Assembly (NCBI GenBank): GCA_015680685.1
Contig: MNCI01004872.1
Coordinates: 1,279,527 to 1,343,526, forward strand
From: Gnetum montanum
Lineage: Eukaryota; Streptophyta; Gnetopsida; Gnetales; Gnetaceae
Reading direction: 5' to 3'
DNA: 64,000 bases
The notes beneath the pieces are model-generated. The model saw nothing but the letters and a program-made list of their open reading frames with translations. It was not told where the DNA came from and made no database searches. Below are positions 1 through 11,750 of the stretch, piece after piece. A program made the position numbers and the translations under genes. Position 1 is the stretch's first letter; each line of letters opens with the position of its first letter.

Positions 1-179
1 ATTTAAATAAAAACAAGGAGAACTCTTGGGGTCTATGCCTAAGGAAGACTTTTAGGACTTAGAGCCCATCAAATCCAAAGGCTAATTGAGTAGGTGGCCA
101 AAGGAGAAGGTGAGTTGTGAGAAAGGAAAAGTACATAGGAGTACAACTAGGCCCCTTCCATCCAAAAAAAGGAATTCTA

Positions 180-1060
180 GTTTTGTGACAATGAGGAGGA
201 GGCATCACTTAATGAAGTGGTGCAACATAAAACCTTGCTAATAAAAAAATATGTTTCTGAAATATTAGCCAAGTTAGATGAAATATGAGATTATTTTAAT
301 GAAAAATTCCAAACTACTCTAAAAATCTTAGAAGTATCTAAAGAGAAAGGTAGTAGTCATGACTGAAGAAAAATGAAAGAAGCTAAACGTGCCCACCAAA
401 GGGGTAAGGGCAAAGCTGCTACTGTTGAAGAGGTTGTGGAATCTAAAATAGATGATGATTGTGGGAGTAACATCTGCCACTATGACCATCCTAAGGGATG
501 TTGCCTAATTATGTCACATTTTCAAGAATATGGGGTATATGCGCTAAATCCTAGCTTAGCAAAAAGGCAAGCACCTAGGAGGTTGTCTTATCCAATACCA
601 ACTATAGGTAGCTCCACTAATAACAAGTCTACTATTCAAGTGAAGCTTCACCCCAACATCATGAGCATTACTAGTAGTTGCAACATCCACATTCATCGAG
701 GATGCCACCATCAAGGTAGTAATACCCTTACCGGAAACCAAATTCCTGTGGGTACTATGTTTAGTAGAAAATTTCTTCATGTGAGTCTTCTAGTCATGGC
801 TCCTTTCAATAGCACTACTACCCTCCTAAATACTATAGAGCTCAATATATAGGATGGGAATTCGCATTTTCATTCTACCCTCCTCATCCTTCTACATGTA
901 TATCATCATCTTCAACTCAATTATCACCAGCTCCATCCATTTAAGAAAAATTCCTACCAAACTGTAGTAAAGAAATGCCATAAGGGATGTTAACTTATAG
1001 CTTGCTCCTTAATTGAGAGGTTCAAGAAATAAACCCTACAAAATACCTTTCTTCTAAACA
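180..1060 (+). pseudogene. Decayed gag of an old Ty3/gypsy element related to N1
   Basis: This is the C-terminal part of a retrotransposon capsid (gag) gene. The recognisable block is at 370-600, where the frame reads a Asp/Glu-rich stretch followed by a Cys/His cluster (CHYDHPKGCC) and an ALNPSL motif. The same block, in the same order, is present in the better kept gag of element N1 at 55,861-56,286 on the minus strand (IYHYDHPKGCC, ALNPRL), so the two are members of one family in opposite orientation. Downstream the frame drifts and picks up stops, and a Pro/Ser-rich linker leads to the protease. The upstream end of the gene lies before the window. Gag would form the virus-like particle in the cytoplasm; this copy cannot be translated intact. 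The family relation is seen directly; the gag label follows from N1. Confidence 0.6.
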
Positions 1061-1189
1061 AAAAATCCTTCTAATCCCTCAGATACACTTGTAGTTAATG
1101 ATCCTACTTCTCCCTCATCCTCTACAACCTCATTCGAGGTCCCTTCAAACTAAATGCCTCCCAAAGTGCATAACATGATGTTGAGCCAT

Positions 1190-2070
1190 GCCTTCATAGA
1201 TTAGATAAAAGTTGGTCATCTTTGTAGGAAAAGATCTAATCCTAGGAGTTCCCTTATTTATTTGCAAATCACTAGGAATGAGACTTGCAAGGCTCTTCTA
1301 GATTCAATTTTTGATGTGAATTGTATTTCTCATGAATTATACAAAGTATGGAACTTACCTTCACTCAAGATGAGTAACATTCATCTTGAGTTGGTAGATC
1401 AGTCAATCATAGTCTGCTTGGAACTAGTGAAGGACATTGTGACCACCATTTGTGGATCATCCTATCCTACTGACTTTCTAATGATTTATGTAGACAGCTA
1501 CAAAGGGGACTTCCTAATCATCATGAGAAGGGATTAGTTGAGCACAATTGATGCATGATTGGGAATTTGAGACCTCTCATTGGAAATTTTCAAAAAACAA
1601 AACTTTGAAAAGATAGAGAGAAAGCACATTCCATGCATCACATACAATGACATAGGGTGCAATTGTGTGTAGAAATTATGGATCATAATAAGCACATCTA
1701 TCATAGCATGTAAATAGTGTGATGATGTGACATAGATTCAAAGGTGTTTATATGTAGTAGTCACAAACTCAGAGGTCACCCAATGGTTGATAGTTAAACC
1801 TAATAGAAACTTAACAATATGCATGGAACCAACTAAGAGCCTTTTAAGTGCCTACATTGAAGGCATGAATGAACTAGAGCAAGTTCATTGCTAACTCTCT
1901 AATGATAAATGTGATGAAATTAAATGGGAAGAGTTGGAGATCCATGAAAGCTTTAAATAGGAGCCCTTTGATCTAACAAATTTGTCAACTGGAATGGAAT
2001 ATGTTGTTCTAAAAAAAGGAAAGTTAGTTATCATTAATGTCAACCATGCGCCTATATAGAAAAAGAAACC
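1190..2070 (+). pseudogene. Decayed retropepsin (gag-protease tail), N1 family
   Basis: This is an aspartic protease region of a Ty3/gypsy element, in the same orientation as the gag just upstream. The frame at 1,262-1,537 reads ALLDSIFDVNCIS where the active N1 copy has ALLDSGSRVNLIS, so the catalytic Asp-Ser-Gly has become Asp-Ser-Ile. The following residues (WNLPSLKMSNIHLELVDQS) match the N1 protease at 55,019-55,330 position by position. After it come a STIDA and a PCITY motif, again shared with N1 (54,743-55,000), and an ICMEPT stretch near 1,818. The frame then continues to about 2,070 with an acidic tail that is missing from N1. Several in-frame stops and frame changes show that it is dead. 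No RT follows on this strand. Confidence 0.65.
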
Positions 2071-2119
2071 GTTGGAAGTGGTTAACAGATGGCCAATAGC
2101 CTTTACCTAGTCATATTCT

Positions 2120-2590
2120 AAACTCATGAGAACTAATCTTAGGATATGCCAACAACACATCTACACAAACCCTCCATTTGTCATCCTTCTTTAGCACTAA
2201 CAAGTGAGTGAATCCACTTGCTATCTAGAATGGGATAGATGAACCCCACCTTGAAAAGTTGTTTAATCTCATCTTTCACAATCTGCTTTAGTTTGGGGTT
2301 CAACCATTGCTATAGCTACCTCTTTGACTTAATGGAAGGATCTATGTAGATGTAGCCCCTCACATTGATGTGAACCCCATTTAGAAGACCCCATCAATTT
2401 AGGGAAAAATCCTATAAATATGGCATAACACTCTGGAATATTTTATCATTTTCTTTAAAATGGTGAAGGATTTTTTGTAGTTTTTAGAGTCAAAAACCTT
2501 CTAGTGCCCATAAATTTCATACCACTTGTCTAATTAACCTCATTCTTTATTTCTATAGTTACTAGAGGTGAGCTCTATGTCATTGGGGCC
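2120..2590 (-). pseudogene. Ty3/gypsy reverse transcriptase fragment
   Basis: On the minus strand, around 2,200-2,330, the translation reads LNPKLKQIVKDEIKQL followed by FKVGFIYPILDSKWIHS. This is the N-terminal finger region of Ty3/gypsy RT, where the family has an arginine/asparagine-proline-lysine motif, a long amphipathic helix, then GFI-P--DS-W-S. A shifted frame then gives KWRVCVDV, the next conserved RT block. Upstream on the same strand (to about 2,590) weakly conserved linker sequence is present, including a DPSI motif that also occurs in the RT of G1. The catalytic YxDD block is absent: the fragment ends where the plus-strand gag-protease frame stops, near 2,100. It therefore belongs to a different element from the plus-strand gag-protease next to it. 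Confidence 0.7.
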
Positions 2591-2859
2591 AAAAAATTTA
2601 GGTTTCTAATGAAAAATGTTTTGAAACGTTTCTAACTCTCACAAGGCTTAACCAATAAAATAATATTAAGAACACAAATTTATAAGATTTAAACCTTCCT
2701 AATGAACTCTAGTGCACATTAAAATAAAATAATATTAAAATGATAAATCCACCATCATCACAACTTAGCCAAGTGTAACTAATCCAAGAGATAAGAAATC
2801 AAAGAGTTGCAGTGTTACATATTAAACACTAATCCTTGATCATGTTGTAATTATAGATA

Positions 2860-5720
2860 GCACCTAGACCAAAACACCCACAAGAAGAAGGACCATTCCA
2901 ACCAAGGGACAAGCAACCTAGAACTAGAAGGGGCTAGTAAGAGTAGTTCTAGGAGCAGGCAGCTAAAACACATGTAATGGAACCTCTTTGAGAGAACCCT
3001 AAAGTAGAATCTATTTGTCAAATTGTAGAAGCTAAAACAAAGTAGTCCCATTGAGATAAGACACTTGGACCTAAATTGAATGTTGAGATTACTCTGACAG
3101 AGGCTTTCTTGAGGTAAATCAAGTCTAGGAAGATTCAAAAAATAGTTCTTCCTAAACTAAACTTTGAATCTTTCTTGGACTTTGTCCTAGAAGATGTGAA
3201 AGCTCAACTCTAGACTTCTCCAATGTGTCTCATTATCATTTCTAGTGGAGAATGGTACATGAAAGGAACATACCTCTTCTTGAATAATAGGCAAGGTGAT
3301 GCCATCATGAAAGTTAAGGAATTTCTGTGTCCTACTCTATGAAGGCAATTTCTGAGGTCCTTTTATTGTCTAAAACTAGGACAACCTTAGAAGAAATTTT
3401 AACATAGTTGGACCTAGAGGTCAAAAGGAGTGGATTTGATAGTGCTACGGTGTTGACCATAAGAAATTTGGTGCACTCATAATGGAAGAACATGCATACT
3501 TCAAAATGACACCTAGCACCTTAATCTAATGGTAACACCCAACAAGGTCACAACATTCTCTAACCATGCATGCATCGCTCTGAATTGAAAGTTTCTAGTC
3601 AACCTCCCTCAACTAATCTATCTTTAAATGGAGAAGCATTTTAAGGAAAATTAATGTTGAAGGAAGATACTCCCCTTTCCATGTATCATCTACAAATTAT
3701 GCATAAGGGGAGGAATAGCCCCCTATTGCAACAATACCATTAGACATGCTCCTTCTACCTCTTGGATGGAAATGATGAAAGATAGAGTACCTACCAAGGT
3801 GATAGAAGAGGAGTAGTTGTCACCATCACCCACTTATGGAAAAACAATGCCAAAGCCCTACACTACTATTGAGCACATGCACAAACTCCATGAGCAACTC
3901 CTATAGTAGTAGTAGGTAGGACTGAGTGGTGGTAAACCCTCTATCTATAGGATAGCTTTGAGTCATCTTAATGAGGTGGAAAGATTAATCAACAAGATGG
4001 AGGGTTCAATGCCAATGTTTTATACTCAAAAAATGCAAGTTCCCACAAGATCAAATCCTAGCACCCAAGAGATAGTGATTTCTTTATCTCAACAAAAAGA
4101 ATTTTCAGAGATCTCTAAGAATGCTACTACCTTTTTAATGACCTTGGAGAATGGTGAGGGAGCAACTGTTTTGATGATGCAATACCATGGGTAGGAAGCG
4201 AGGGCCCAAGTGATAGTTGACAGAGTGGTCAATGCATTCAACATCCCTACAACATTGGTACTAGATGTTGCTACACTTAGAGATGTGCAAGTGTCTATAG
4301 GAGATGGAAGTAAAATATTTAGTGCAAACCAACATGAAGAATTATTAGAATGCCTAGTAGGAATTAGGCAACTAATTCTAGATATCTTTGATATCCTAGA
4401 AACCATTCCAAAAAACTAGTCAAAGCTAGTTGAGGCTAAGGGAAAGGTCCTCATTATTAATGTCCAGCTTGAAATAGCCAAGGCTAAGATTCAATGCCTA
4501 GCTATGGAAATTTTAGAACTTAGAGCCTACCTCACTGATCCCACCATACTAAGCCAGAAAATAGCATGAGATGAAGCTTTCTAATAGCTTCAAGAAAAAC
4601 TTTAGGAGGTTGAGTATGTGAAAGAGTTGACAATCATTGATCAATTTCTAGTAGATGCTACTACCTACAACATTAAAAAGGACTTACTGGAGGTTCTCCA
4701 AGAGAACATTAGACTATCCCAAGAGAACCATCTACTAAAAAATATTGAGATGAAAAAAAATTAGATGGCTAAATTCATCCAACAACATCAAGAGTATCTT
4801 GCTTGGGTAAACACTGAATTAAGGAGGTTGGCTACAAACAATTGAAATCTCTCAATGAAGGAGATGTGTGCCCTTGGCTAGAAGTCTACCATTGAAATCA
4901 TCCCCTAGAAAAATGAGGCCCTCAAATTTGAAATGGTCAAGAATAATTATAGTGACTAGGTTGTCTTGTAGAATGAAATCAATGAGAAACACATCCAACT
5001 AGCAAAGGCAAAGGTAAATGAGGTTCTCCTACAACTCTAGCAAGGAGGTGATGTTTAGTAACCTATCTTTAATGGATGGAATGAATACAAAAAACCTAAA
5101 ATCCACCTCAAGGAGCTATAGATTGAGGAGGTGATGGAGCATATGGGGCTTGATAGCCTCTGTTACTCAAACCTGGTAATGCTAACCATTAGAAGGATGA
5201 GGTCAAAACTAGAGAAACATGATGCTAGCTTGTACCTTCTATACAAGGTAGCATTCAAGCATCATAAAGAGACCAAGTAAAAGCTTGAAATGGTAAATGT
5301 GGAACTCAAGTTTTGCAAGGTGAATTTCACTAATCAAAGATCAACATCAGAGAACATGTTCAAAAGAATTAATGACTACTAGGAATTGTGAAATGCACTC
5401 AAGGCATTCGACATCAAATGCAAACAATTTACTACCTAGTTTATCAACATCAAGGATTTTTTCCCTATAATGCCTTGTCCTTGGGATGTTTCCATACCAA
5501 CCCACATTGTTGATGCTATGTGGACAATGTATGATCCCAAAAGGAAGAGAAGATGAAAGCATTGCTAGATGCTTTCCATCTTCCACTAGAAGTTGCAATT
5601 GTAGCTGGAAAGTCACAACCATAGCCTCAATCATAATAGCAATGTGCATTAGAGGTAGGAGAGGGTCCTTTAGAACCTCATTTTCCTAGGACTGTTTGAC
5701 TTTCTTCTCATTTTCAAGCA
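2860..5720 (+). pseudogene. Coiled-coil reading frame of unknown function, antisense to the neighbouring RT
   Basis: A long plus-strand frame, broken by many stops (mostly TAG and TGA), can be followed from about 2,860 to 5,700. The most open parts are 3,958-4,194 and 4,210-4,419, and they read on through 4,420-5,680 when stops are ignored. The product would be rich in Leu, Glu, Lys and Gln with heptad-like spacing (for example LINKMEG, QLILDIFDIL, and the 4,440-5,040 stretch), so it is probably a coiled-coil protein. I recognise no catalytic domain. It diverges from the minus-strand RT fragment at 2,120-2,590, which is the same arrangement as the antisense frame next to the RT of G1 (28.8-34.05 kb). 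It may be an accessory retrotransposon gene. A host gene is less likely because the flanks are all repeats. Confidence 0.45.
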
Positions 5721-5959
5721 ACTAAAGTAGTTGTGCTATCAAGTTTTGTCATGGTGTTTAATTTTGTTGTCATGAACACCAATTTTTGTAATGACTCTAA
5801 ATCAATACAGTTGGGAATTTAGTATTTTATATCATTTTGTATTTCTATAGTTAGTCAATAATCACATGACATTCCAAAAATTTATAAAGAAACTTGTTCC
5901 TGATTTTGTTCACTAAAGGATGATTTTTCATTCAATCATGGAGATATGATGAAGTGTCT

Positions 5960-6310
5960 TCCTCAGGTTGTGTCAATAGGATGCCATTGATGGGATCCCA
6001 TCAACATAATCCCATTTTTATGGTTGTGTTGATGCATGGTTTGATGCATTACTATGACCCTGTTGACACAATGTCTATCTTTGCCTACAATTATGCACTG
6101 ACCATCCACATTTATGACATTCCATAGTATCTTAGCGAACCTCTTGTTTTTTTTTTCATTTGATAGTTAGAATATTTTCTAGGTTCTTGTAGTAGAAGAA
6201 AGAAGTGTATAAATATTTATTTGAACACTGATGTACCTAAGCACCTTGATGTGACATACAATAAAGATGAGCTTTCTTCAAAAACCTTGCAACATTTGGA
6301 ATTAGGTTAA
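5960..6310 (+). repeat. LTR-like end with TATA-like and poly(A) signals
   Basis: This block matches 63,540-63,960 near the end of the window, in the same orientation. Shared landmarks in order are repeated GATG/CATCAA words, TTTGATGCATT, TCTATTTTTGCCT-like sequence followed by a TATA-like stretch, a GAAAGTTAGAATA-like word, a GTAGAAG word, and an AATAAAG poly(A) signal followed by AGCTTTCT. Order and content are those of an LTR U3-R region. In this copy the TATA box is weakened (around 6,088). It closes the 1-6.3 kb block of gag, protease and coiled-coil sequence, so it is probably a 3' LTR or LTR remnant. Exact ends are not visible. Confidence 0.55.
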
Positions 6311-9100
6311 TGTTTACTTAATGCATTTATTATTTGAGAAATTTACTTAAAGCATTAAATTCATTAACTAAATATTGATTAATTAAAGCACATAAGTATA
6401 ACCATTTCAAGCATATGTTAACATTTGGAATCTCAGTAGTGCTTAATGCTTCATAACCCAGTAACATTAGGATGTGATTCAGGATGTGTATGGTAAATGA
6501 GATCAAATACTTATGTTAGGATTAGCTAGATATTAGTTAGTTATTAGATTAATCAAGCATTTAATTAGTTATTTTTTGACACTTAGGTATTTAAAACAAT
6601 AAATATAAAATGATAAAAATCATATTACTTACACTTAATCATACACTTGCACTTCACAACTGAAACTAAGAGGACAATTTTACATACATTAGATTCACTT
6701 CCTAGACCTAGTATACTTAGAGAGCTAAAGTATATTGAATTTGACTAGATCACTTAGTGAACTCTAGTGATTTGTATGATTGAGCATTCGTACTACTCAC
6801 TCGTCATCACGAAAAAATGCTATATCTCACAAACTGTAAGTCAGATTTCAATGAAATTGATACGATTGAAATCATCTTGGAGAGCACTATATGTTAGAAT
6901 TATAATAACTCAAATTTACAAAACCTATCAATAAAAAAATTAAGAAATTTAATAATTAGTTAAAAACTAATTAATAATTAACTGCATGTTAACATAAATT
7001 GTAACTATGCTTTTCCTTAGTTAGCTATGCCTTCAACTATTACTAGGGTTTCCAAATTTTTTCTATTCTAGTTTACTAGGAAATAATGTAGTTAAGGCTA
7101 GTAATATGGTTTGCAATTTGCTAGACGTTGAGGGTTTAGAATATATCAAAACTTCTAAGTTATCAAGGTTACTAGTTTTCCCCATTTTTAAGAATACTCA
7201 ATGCAAGGGCCTCATAGTACATTTATGTAATATTTATAGTCTCTAGGAAAGTTCTCTTTGGAAAATGATTTTTGGAAGTTTAGTGAGTACTCTTGCTACT
7301 ATACAAACTATTTTGCATTTTCCTATTGGAGAAGATCCTTTTAAATATTGTATGCAATTAACTAAATTTAAGGATTTTTGAAAAAATGAAATGTCTAATT
7401 ATCTTTCTAATTCTACTCTTATTCAAAATGAGTTTACTGAAGTTTATTTTAATAAAACAAATTTATTTTCAAGTATTTCTATTTATAAATATACATATTA
7501 CATGAAAATAATTTGAATAACTTAACTTACAAAATGATGATGAATGAACATGAAACTAAAAGGAAATATAATAGTGGAAAATGTATTAATGGAATTTTTG
7601 GATACACTATAAATGGCCTTGGATTATCTTCCCATGACACCTAGGATCATAGAGACATTCCAACACTACCACCATGGATAGGCCATTAGAAAAAAGGGGT
7701 GATTACTCCCGTCTTGTCCTACTTCACTCAACTCTTGTCACTTACCAATCTAGCTCTACAACTTCATGATAATGTGATCTCTAAGCCTAGCCTTAAATGT
7801 CATAGGTTAAATCCTTCTTCAATGGGTATTGTGAATAATTACAACTTTTCAAAATGAGGCATTTGTCCTTTCTAAGGCTTATTACATGATTAATAGTGCA
7901 ATTCCATCCTTAACAAGGGATGGGATGTTATTACTTTAACTCTTATATTTTATTAGAGAAGGATAACTCTAATTTACTTTGGCCCTTCCAAAACTCACTA
8001 AATCTAGATATTATAAAAGATTATTTAATTTTCTAGAAAATAAGGAAACTAGCTATCTTTAATTAATTAAAAGAAGATTATAAATTACAACAATTCCACA
8101 ACTCACAATCAGCACACTCAATGACATTGCAATGTATGAGGCTCTATAACCATACAATGATTAATTTTAATGCAAGGCATAATCAAATTAGATATCTCCT
8201 ATACATAAGACTAAGATCCAAATCCAGCACATACATTAAAAACTACAATGGTCAAACACATAATTTACCATAGAGAAGAGCATGCACTCATGCAATCTCT
8301 CTTAAAAAACTCTCATGTGCTCAATTCTCCATGTTCCAAAACATAAAAACACAAACAATATTTATCAAATTTAAGATAGAAACCCTAGGGAAACCTTTCC
8401 CATGGTCAACTTAAAGATTCCCTTCTATTTTCATCTTATCATTATCTTTTCCAATTATTTCCAAACTTAGAATATGAAAATTGGAACATTTCTTAGCCAT
8501 ACAACATTCAAGAGTTAGTTAAAACATCTTTATGTTAGTCTAGATACATCTTGATGGGATGAGATGTCTCCTCCTAGGCAAAGACCTCTCCCTAGAGATG
8601 TCTCCATAGAGACATCTCCTTTCTAAGAGAGACGTCTACCCAAATATGTCTTATGATAGGACAAGAAATCTTCTCATCGACATCTCCTCATGATAAGACA
8701 TTTTTCATATAAATATAACATCTACTATGCATGTCTAGCTTTCAACCTAGACATCTTCTTGATCTTTAAGATGTCTTTCTAGCTTCTTGAAACCTATAAT
8801 CAATCACTAGTAGGGATGAAAATGGGCTTGGAAGAGGTGTCTCTATACCATTTATGCTATTATATAACTTTCTTTTATTAATGTCTTTCCTTTCATTTCG
8901 GTCATGGTTTCATCATAATTTATTTTACTTCCTTATTGTTTAATTATTTTATTTTAATCTTTAATTTTTCTTACCATGATCATTTATTTATTAAGGGTTC
9001 TATAGCTAATGTAATAATCTCTAACATATGTCCAAGAAGTAGGATATTACAAGCTAATATTATATCATATATTTGATGATTTTCTCATTTCACATTTTTT
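6310..9100. other. Unassigned AT-rich sequence, possibly the 5' LTR region of G0
   Basis: No gene could be named here. At 7,030-7,540 the plus strand holds a fairly open but unrecognised frame with only a few stops (it includes HFPIGEDPFKYC). At 8,530-8,780 there is a dense cluster of the words AGACATCT and AGATGTCT, the same word cluster found in the LTRs of the copia elements C1 and C2, so an old copia LTR piece may lie here. By position this stretch should include the 5' LTR and leader of the gypsy element G0, whose gag starts near 9,110, but I could not match it to the sequence after G0 integrase. Confidence 0.3.
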
Positions 9101-9109
9101 TCTAGCCTT

Positions 9110-10200
9110 GATAAGTACTAGAAATGGATATAATCATGGTAGAAGGGTAGCTGTTACGCCTAGCAACCTAACCTCATTACCTGATATCATTCTTAATCAA
9201 ATATTAGAGTAAGCAAATAATCCTCAAGTGGAGACTATTACTTCCACTACTACTTCTACCATGAATGAAGAAAATAGTCAATTTGATATGAATTATTATC
9301 TATTTTAATTTGTTTGTCAGCATGAGAAAATGATTTAAACATGTTATTGATGTTTATTACTTTGGGAAGTGATATAAATGACAAACAAATAATGGAACAT
9401 GAGCTTATATAGAAATTTCTTAAGTTGAAACTACCTATCTTCTATAATGAGAAGGATTCTACTACTACCATGATGTGATTGGATGAGGACATGAAGATCT
9501 TCAAGTTGATGGGTTATACCTACATGCAGTAAATGTGATTAGTAAACTACCATCTTAGTGGTTTCACTAGTCATTAGTAGGCTACCCAAGAGAAGGTACA
9601 TCATTGAGAGAACTATGATGTTCATTGAAGAGACTTGTTACTTTATTTCAATGAGTATTATATTCCTTTGATGTATGTGAAGGCTAAAAGAATGAGTTCT
9701 ATCACTTCTATCAGGAAATGGGACTATGACTAAGTATAGTTACAAGTTCTTAAAGATGAGAATATATGTGCCTCACATAAATTATGATTAAAATTCTAGA
9801 GTAATCAATTTCATCTATGGTATTTATGTGTCCATTAAGAAACACTTTCTTCCCCTTCATCTTTAGACATATGATAATGCATGTATTCGTGCAATGGACC
9901 TAGAACATGGTTAGTTGGAAAAAGTAGCATGATGTAATCATTATTATAAGAGGAACCAAATATCTTTCAAGGATTCTAGTAGATCCAAGTGGGTCTAGGT
10001 CCCTAGATTTGGTAGCTAACAATAGTAACATCATTCTTCACGTTATGAAGAAACTCATGAATCCATTACTTACCATGCTTTTCAGAAACTTGGCCTCTTT
10101 TAGAATGATTATTCCAATTGTTGCAATAGTGTCTAGCTAGCTAATAATAGCTTTAATTGTTTAAAGCATTTAGACATCAAAGACGGCCAACTAGGTAGTA
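9110..10200 (+). pseudogene. Decayed gag of outer Ty3/gypsy element G0
   Basis: Read across several frame changes, the plus strand from about 9,400 to 9,800 follows the Ty3/gypsy gag pattern: a KLKLPIFYNEKD start, a WLDEDMKIF-like helix, a FNEYYIPL block and a KWDYD-like segment near 9,720. The block near 10,140-10,190 looks like a worn CCHC zinc knuckle (FNCLKHLDIKD). Gag is expected to package the element RNA. The gene leads straight into a protease start at 10,230 in the same orientation. It has numerous stops and shifts. I place it with the pol region at 50.9-61.4 kb because orientation and gene order fit and the two parts do not overlap in content; that linkage is inference. Confidence 0.5.
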
Positions 10201-10500
10201 GAGTAGTAGGTTATTAGGGTAGTGCTAGGATGCATGGACATATATATGCTTTGAATGACCAACTAGTTTATGCTTAGACCAAAATTGTAATGGAGACAAG
10301 ATGTATCATTTTAGATTTTGTAATTTTGATTCTCTTTGATATTGGTATCATTTATTGATATGATGATCGATAGATAGTTAAATGTTTGGTTTTGGAGATT
10401 TATTTCTTATTCAAGATCTTTCCATTAGTATCATTGGTGGTAGTATGCTTACTATGAATCAAGTCTTTATATGTATATCTTTAATGATTTATGATGTTGT
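10200..10500 (+). pseudogene. N-terminal retropepsin fragment of G0
   Basis: At 10,231-10,370 the plus strand reads GHIYALNDQLVYA, one stop, then TKIVMETRCIIL and a LFDIGIIY block. In Ty3/gypsy elements the words after the zinc knuckle are G-v-Y-ALt----- followed by the catalytic FD(S/T)GA(T/S)HSF. Here the catalytic Asp is kept but Ser/Thr-Gly has become Ile-Gly. The C-terminal half of the protease, with its ILGMDWL block, is not here. It is found 40 kb away at 50,990-51,030, just before RT, and LINE sequence starts within about 60 bases of the break. This is the main reason for thinking that the LINE inserted into the protease gene. Confidence 0.55.
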
Positions 10501-10529
10501 TTGGCATAGTTGTCTTTGTATATTTAGTG

Positions 10530-11745
10530 ATTTGGAGTGTCTATTGTAATATATTTGGATAAAAATGCATTACCAAATTGGTTATACTTTTCTTAATTTT
10601 TGCTATTTTTTCCTTGAGAAGCTATACTCTACAATAATGCAATTCTATTCAAAGATTATCCTTTTTAGCATTTAGAAATAAATATTAGAGATTTTAGAAT
10701 ATAAGGAGTTATTTTTGTTTCTAAATATTTTAATGCTAGAGTTAACTCATGGAAAACTAAACTTATTTAGTGGTAGTGTGATAAGGGTGGCCTGTGCATT
10801 GATCCAACGCATTCTTGGCTTTAACACTATGAAGAAATCAATATTAAAAAAATGGGACAAGAATTTCTAGAATGGAAAAAGGTTCTAGATCTTCTAATCT
10901 ACAATGATCTTATAAGGTTTCAACATTCTGCATCATTAACTTTTACAAGACCTTAAGATAACTTCTATATTTATTTTCTTTTATCCTCTAATAAAAATAT
11001 TTAGTATATTACAAAATTTAATGTAGGAGATAAGTTGGTGAAATCATGTTATCATCATTTAGACATTATGTTACAAATCAATGTGTTTTGTGATGTTGGA
11101 AAGAAAAAGAAAAGGAAAATATAACAAATGAAAATAACATCAAAGGATAATGAAAAACTATAAGGAGGTGATATAAAATCACTAGAATATTAAAGGACAT
11201 GTTTAGGAGTTGAAGCAAATATTAAGAAGGGTAGCCAAACAAGTTACTAATGATTACAAGACTCATGCTTTAAGAAAATAGTTTGATGATGATTGTGTTT
11301 AGGCTAGTAGGGACATTAAAATACCTAATAAAAATCAAAGAAAAATTTTGATTAGGCAATATAAATGATTAATTAGGAAAAAGAAGAGGGATTTTTACAA
11401 TAACAATAGGAGCATTTTTCATACATCATTAAAAATAAGCCTAAAAGTTTTTAGAAATATTTCCAATGCAAAGTTTCTTCATCACTTAATTTCTCTATTC
11501 ATGAAATTTATACATGCTATAATAATTTCTTTTCAAGAGAAGCTGCTAATTACTATTTTAACACTTGTGATGATTCTATTCAATTTACTTTGAATGAAGT
11601 AAGATAAGGCATTAATAGATTAGTAACTAGAAGAGTTGTTGATTCTAATGACATGAATCCTAAATTAATTAAATGAATAGGAACTTATATTTATAAATAA
11701 ATTTTTTATTAATTAAATTTGATTATGAAGAATCAGTTGAATTAG
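10530..11745 (+). pseudogene. LINE L1, piece 1: endonuclease end and RT start
   Basis: This piece encodes the C-terminal half of an apurinic-type (APE) endonuclease and the beginning of the RT of a LINE retrotransposon. Landmarks on the plus strand are a FNAR block near 10,725 (family: GDFNAR), a SWL-HYEEINI-KMGQEFLEW stretch, HSASLTFTRP near 10,925, a LLSSN block near 10,980, and a worn SDHHPLDIMLQ motif near 11,050. From 11,200 a Lys/Arg-rich linker leads to LVTRRVVDSNDMNP near 11,620, the usual start of LINE RT finger motifs. The endonuclease is 5' truncated or interrupted by the break in G0. The piece stops exactly at the target duplication of element A and continues after it at 20,189. 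Many stops are present. Confidence 0.65.
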
Positions 11746-11750
11746 CAATG
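11746..11750. repeat. Left 5-bp target duplication of element A (CAATG)
   Basis: CAATG directly before the first LTR of element A is repeated at 20,184-20,188 directly after the second LTR. The same duplicated word interrupts the LINE L1 reading frame, which supports the boundaries. Confidence 0.75.
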
